A stretch of DNA of 64,000 bases from Enoplolaimus lenunculus (lineage: Eukaryota > Nematoda > Enoplea > Enoplida > Thoracostomopsidae): contig JASANG010002673.1 in NCBI GenBank assembly GCA_030248215.1, forward strand, positions 124,001-188,000. Reading direction: 5' to 3'. Every line of letters starts with the position of its first letter. Position 1 is the first letter of the stretch. A program made the translations under genes and the position numbers. The notes beneath the pieces are model-generated. The model worked only from the letters and a program-made list of their open reading frames with translations. It made no database searches and was not told where the DNA came from. Below are positions 59,691-64,000 of this stretch, in pieces.

Positions 59691-60049
59691 ACGGAAGTTA
59701 ACAAGTTATGGTCAAATAACTGATTTGGCGTTTTTCCAGCATCTAATTATTTTTCGATATGACAATTTTCCTTTTAGTTTTACAAAAACAATCACAACCT
59801 AAACAAATAATGTCATTACATAATGTATTAATAATAATAATATTGTAGTAATATTCAAGCAAATCAAATTTGACTACCAGAAAATGTTCACATTTCCATA
59901 AACCCACGACGCCAATATACATGACATTTTGGTACGTACGTATACATGAAATCATCAGTTTTCAAAACCAGCGTGGTTCCACCAAACCCCCCCCCCCCCC
60001 CCGTTATTTACCAAACAATGGGCCAATGTTACGTTAAGGGACATAACAG

Positions 60050-60215
60050 TAGATTAAGCGTATGCCTAAGCCGAAGCCTAAGCCTTGCTAAAATGTGTTC
60101 CTAAGCCTAAAGCCTAAGCGTTGCAAAAATGTGTTCCTAAGCCTAATCCTAATCCTATGCCTAAGCAAAAAAATGTAATCTAGAATCTAAACCTACTCTT
60201 TTATAGAGCCACCAG
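60050..60215. repeat. TTAGGC-type repeat unit
   Basis: GCCTAAGCCGAAGCCTAAGC, CCTAATCCTAATCCTATGCC, then AGCAAAAAAATGTAATC. Other short tracts occur at about 9,390-9,420, 31,290-31,385, 42,845-42,930, 47,340-47,402 and 55,525-55,585. Confidence 0.78.
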
Positions 60216-60446
60216 AAACACGGACGCCCCTTAAAGTAACATGGTCCAAACAATGGATGCACAAAATTGTTACCATCACAGTTCCGCGGGATAAATAATA
60301 GTAAAAAAAGTCTAACGAGCAAATCAAACGTGGAGCGAAACGCAATATTTCAACGTGAATCTTAATAGTAACTTTTGAGTTTCATTCCAGTTGGCCAGGG
60401 GCGCACAGTTTGAAGGACCGCCTTTAAACCCGCCAGTGTTTATAGC

Positions 60447-60815
60447 CGGGGTGCCAACAAACGTTCCGATTTGGACTCGGATTGGGCAAAAACTTGTTGA
60501 TTCGGATTCGGATTCGGTTGTAACAAAAGCCGAATCCCATGGCAAATTCAACAGTGTTCGGCAATATGTTTTTTCACTTTAAAAAAATAATAAAAAGTTT
60601 AAATATTATGTTATATTAATACAAAATTTTTGTTTCAGGTTACAAATCTCAAAACTGAGGTCGAACACGAAATATATTAACGTTTAAAAGTTTATGCCGC
60701 TGGCATCGCGTTGATATTCTGAAAAAACTGTAGATATAACTGAAATTTGCAACATGCAAAATTTGGATTCGGATTCGGCAAATTAACAATGGATTCGGAT
60801 TCGGTCAAATCATAG
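60447..60815. mobile_element. GGATTCGG-rich element
   Basis: Starts CGGGGTGCCAACAAACGTTC; both ends are loaded with GATTCG repeats and TTGCAACATGCAAAATTTGG. Related to the nested element at 32,131-32,276. A partial family C element follows immediately. Confidence 0.6.
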
Positions 60816-61314
60816 ACTCGGGGTGCGACCGGATATTAATTTACCGAATACCGGATACGGATATTTAATTTTTTACCGCAACAGGAACCGGATATTGTAT
60901 ATGTTGAAAAAAATTCTTTTTTTCGCAGTATTTCTAGCATTCTAGAGGTTTTCGATTGTTGTAAAGTTAATAATTGCTGCTAATAAACCGCAGACCCGGA
61001 TTCAAAACGGTTTGAAGATAGAAACGCGGAGAGCCGAAAATTTTCGGAAGTTAAATAACCGGCACCGGAGTTCGTCGGCCCGTAATCCAGCTCGATCAAG
61101 CAGTTTCTACTAATTTCACCACGCCCTTTGGTACTGCAAATGAAACAGTCCTTTAACCCGACTTCTACTACAATGAAAACAACTCGATGATCGGCCCGAT
61201 TCCACAACAGGAACCCAATAAATCGTTAAAAGTGAACCAAAGCATACATCAACTGTTAGTTGGATTCAACCAGGGTACGACGGTTTATAGTTCTTCGTCC
61301 TTTTCTTGCAGCTG

Positions 61315-61405
61315 AAAATGACGGATGTTCTTACGAGGTATCGATCCCATTCACTCTCTGGTCGACAAATGCTCAGTCCAGCACGCTATCCACTGAGCCA
61401 AGCCG
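61315..61405 (-). repeat. tRNA-derived SINE-like sequence
   Basis: Minus strand starts GCGGCTTGGCTCAGTGGATA; TGGCTCAGTGG is a good A box, and GGATCGATACC a fair B box (GGTTCRANNCC). The anticodon arm is distorted by extra bases, so this is not a working tRNA. It could be a lone tRNA pseudogene rather than a SINE head. Confidence 0.55.
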
Positions 61406-62000
61406 CGTCTCAATCAACTGTTGAGTTTTCACGTTTTTATGCCTTATAAGAACTTCAGCATTGCACATATGTATCTTGGTTCTTCCATGTTTTTACCACG
61501 GTTTACACATGAAAACGCGTACATATGCATCCGTGTTTTACCGAAGAGTAGTATCAGCATAAGGTGTTTATTTTGCCTTCATGTATCTGCATGTCACAGC
61601 CATTAATTTTAAGCTACCTCTATCTATTAACCAAGTATATATCTCCCTAACCGACACTGTTTGCTTTAGCCGGGTCCACATATACAGAAACTCTCTCCCC
61701 TGTCAGCGACCATTACCAAATCGTTTCATCTCCGATATAACCGTAATGGTTCGTATACACCACACATAACAAAAATAAACCAAACACCCCACCACCACCA
61801 CCAACAGCAGCGGTGCAGCAGCCGACCGACCCTACGCGGAAATTCCGTAATTTTTATGCTCAAAATTAACTTTTCAAATCACGTACGAATCGAGTGCTTT
61901 TCACTTTCAGATGTTGCATCATACGGTGTGTTGTGTCCAGTAGGGCTCAACTCCCAAAGGATACATAAATACCAAGCATACATACATAGACCCATAGCCG

Positions 62001-62153
62001 GGACCGTAGCCAAGGAGGTGGGGACAGGGTGGATCCGCCGCCCAACCTGGAAACCCCCCCCCGTCGAAATTTTTCAACCTTACTTGTGACTCATCCTTTA
62101 ATGCCCCTCCTAAACAATTTTTAGCCGACCTAACAAACTGAGTGGCTACGGAC
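62001..62153. mobile_element. TIR element with CCCGTAGCCA ends, copy 3
   Basis: GGACCGTAGCCAAGGAGG left and GAGTGGCTACGGACCTG right, with a run of nine C in the middle. Confidence 0.62.
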
Positions 62154-62643
62154 CTGCCCATAGCAAGATATATTATATATTATAAATATATATATAATAC
62201 AACCAACTCAAACCTAGAAACCACATAACACAGAGCTTTATAGCTTACCCGTTCAGTATGCTTTCAACACACAGCTGTTTATCTTAAGTTCTTGTTCTCT
62301 GTATAGAAAACATGTTATAAGCCATATAACAATGGTTCGTAATATAATCCTTTCGTGTGTTAACCGTTTTCATAAACCACACCCAGTGTTCCACGTTATT
62401 GTTTACACTTCATGTATAGCCGCCAGCCGGTACCAGCCAGGACGGTAGACCTACAAGGCTCCCGAAAATGTAAACAGTTTCATTTTAAGGTAATAAAACA
62501 ACAACAATTTTGACAACAATAATTTGTCGCAAATTGTGTTTTGCTTTTATCCAAGTGAATACGAACATTCGTTCAAAAACTCTATTTTGAAATATTGTAA
62601 ACATATAAGCTACCTCATGACATCTTCTATGGGTTGTCCGATA

Positions 62644-62850
62644 CTTGACGTATGGCGCCGTGTATCACCCGTACGGCGCCGTCCGTCAATGTCCGCCACC
62701 ATACGTTATCGTACATGAGTTACTTGCGTACGATACCGCACGGTGGCGGACAGCGCCGTACGGTGACGGACGGCGCCGTACAGGTGACGCACGGCGCCGT
62801 ACGGGTGACGCACGGCGCCCGACACCAACAAAAGTACAGTGCAACAGTAA
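62644..62850. mobile_element. CpG-rich fold-back element, expanded
   Basis: GGCGCCGT motif repeated about seven times, with GGTGACGCACGGCGCCGTAC in tandem on one arm, a CGTACATGAGTTACTTGCGT centre, and the CAACAAAAGTACAGTGCAAC terminus. Confidence 0.72.
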
Positions 62851-64000
62851 TAAGGTCACACCAACATTTGAATTTATAAAAAATTTTCAATTAATTTTTG
62901 CAATCCTAAGGACTTCCCGAGAATCCGCAAAATGACATTTTCTCTCCATTAAAAAAAAACTTGGCCGCGAACAAGTTTATTTGACCAAAAACTCGTCAAA
63001 TGTAAAGTCTGATTAGAATTTTTGAATTTGTTTCCGTCGAACGATATATAAATTTTCAAAAAATTTGCGAAAAACCATTTTTTCCGTCGCCCAAGAAAGA
63101 CTCGAGTAGGCAACATCCTATTCTACTCATTGATTGCTCCACCCTTTTGTGTAAGCAGTTGATGATCACATTTTTGAACTCGAACGCCCGCATTGAGTAA
63201 GTATTCTGTCTACTTTCTTAGGTTTGGATTCGACCGACAAAACTGACCATACGCTAGCGTTTACAACAGTACTGACTTTTAAGCTATAGCATATGTTGCT
63301 TCACGTCTTGTATACTTTTCACTCACATTTACAATTAAGCTTGCTTAGGCTTTAGAAAAATAAACTGAAAACAAGAATCAGCATCGGGAAAAATTACGGT
63401 ACCAGCACATCTCGATTATTAACTAACGGGTGGCGTTACTACGCAACTCGAAAGATTAAATTAATACATAACCAAATCGGTTCTAATCGTGAACACAATA
63501 TTATCGTAATCAGAACAAAAACTTTTGCCAAAAAATCAAAATTTCTCATCCGGAATCAGCATTCTATTGTAAACCCAGCAGACAGACCACATTCGGGCTC
63601 GTGCACCCCACTACATGTGCCCTTATTCCTACCCAATATGCATGTCGCTCGCGCATCACTGCCGGATATCCGGTTCCCACATTTCCGGCATTGGATCACA
63701 CCTCCTCGACTCCGCATAATCACCGAAACAAATCCATCATAATTAAATAAAAGCTTGTTTTATAGCTCAAATTTAAACTTCACATACTCGTCAAACATCG
63801 TCACTCCCGCGTGTATATAAACAACTCATTTGTCGTTTATTCTCTATTAAATTTGACTCCATCAATTGTCGAGTTCTCGAGTGCTCGAGTTCTCGAGTGG
63901 ACTCGTTTCAATTGTTCGTCTTCGTTCAACCAAGCTTACAAAAACGTGTGAAAAGCCGTTGTTTGTACACTTCGTGCGCAACACTCGTACTGCACTTTTT

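Larger units (their letters stand above)
58830..64000. other. Upstream intron of the ankyrin gene
   Basis: No ankyrin-repeat exon (TPLH signature) could be found on the minus strand here, although about 16 repeats are still needed. The stretch carries MITEs at 59.1-59.7 and 60.4-60.9 kb, a SINE-like unit at 61.3 kb and a fold-back element at 62.6 kb. The final 200 bp contain alternating CTCGAGT/ACTCGAG palindromes of unknown meaning. Confidence 0.6.

Noticed and set aside
61315-61405. Functional tRNA gene
   Set aside because: A and B boxes are recognisable, but the anticodon stem-loop is too long and the acceptor stem does not pair.

Overview
The window looks like invertebrate animal nuclear DNA: roughly 36-40% GC outside coding sequence, long repeat-filled introns, GT-AG splice sites, and one very large intron-rich gene on the minus strand. 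The domain set (ankyrin repeats, ZU5-ZU5-UPA, death domain) is that of the metazoan ankyrin family, so the host is a metazoan, most likely an invertebrate. I cannot place the phylum from this window.

I can join 34 exons between 58,829 and 7,015 (minus strand) into one open reading frame. Every junction keeps phase, all splice sites are canonical except one GC-AG intron, and the total is 11,847 nt, exactly 3,948 codons plus a stop. In transcription order it encodes the last eight ankyrin repeats (equivalent to R17-R24), a fast-evolving linker, ZU5-N, ZU5-C, UPA and a death domain. Then come a single 6.8-kb exon of about 2,280 codons made of a previously unfamiliar alternating repeat, a short Ser/Tyr/Arg-rich linker, a calmodulin-like module of four EF-hands, a Tyr/Ser/Gly-rich stretch, and finally a tail segment resembling the conserved C-terminal motif of ankyrins. 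The 5' part of the gene (promoter and about the first 16 repeats) lies beyond 64,000. Residue numbers below count from the first in-window codon (58,829).

The main candidates for something new are (1) EF-hands built into an ankyrin, between the death domain and the conserved tail, and (2) the giant exon with 11 alternating A/B repeat pairs. I know of neither in described ankyrins. They suggest a giant membrane-skeleton linker with a long extended arm and a calcium-responsive end.

The rest is non-coding: about 7 kb downstream of the gene (1-7,014), introns, and 58,830-64,000, which is upstream intron. These are dense with short non-autonomous DNA transposons (MITEs). Several are hAT-like, with CAGGGTGC termini and exact 8-bp target duplications. 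One family has a CTGGCTTCTCCACAGC terminus and 5-bp duplications. Others are CpG-rich fold-back elements. Further features are TTAGGC-type interstitial telomere-like repeats, three large minisatellites (21, 24 and 30 bp units), (GTTT)n microsatellites directly beside splice donors, a LINE 3' end and a tRNA-derived SINE-like sequence. I found no convincing second protein gene.
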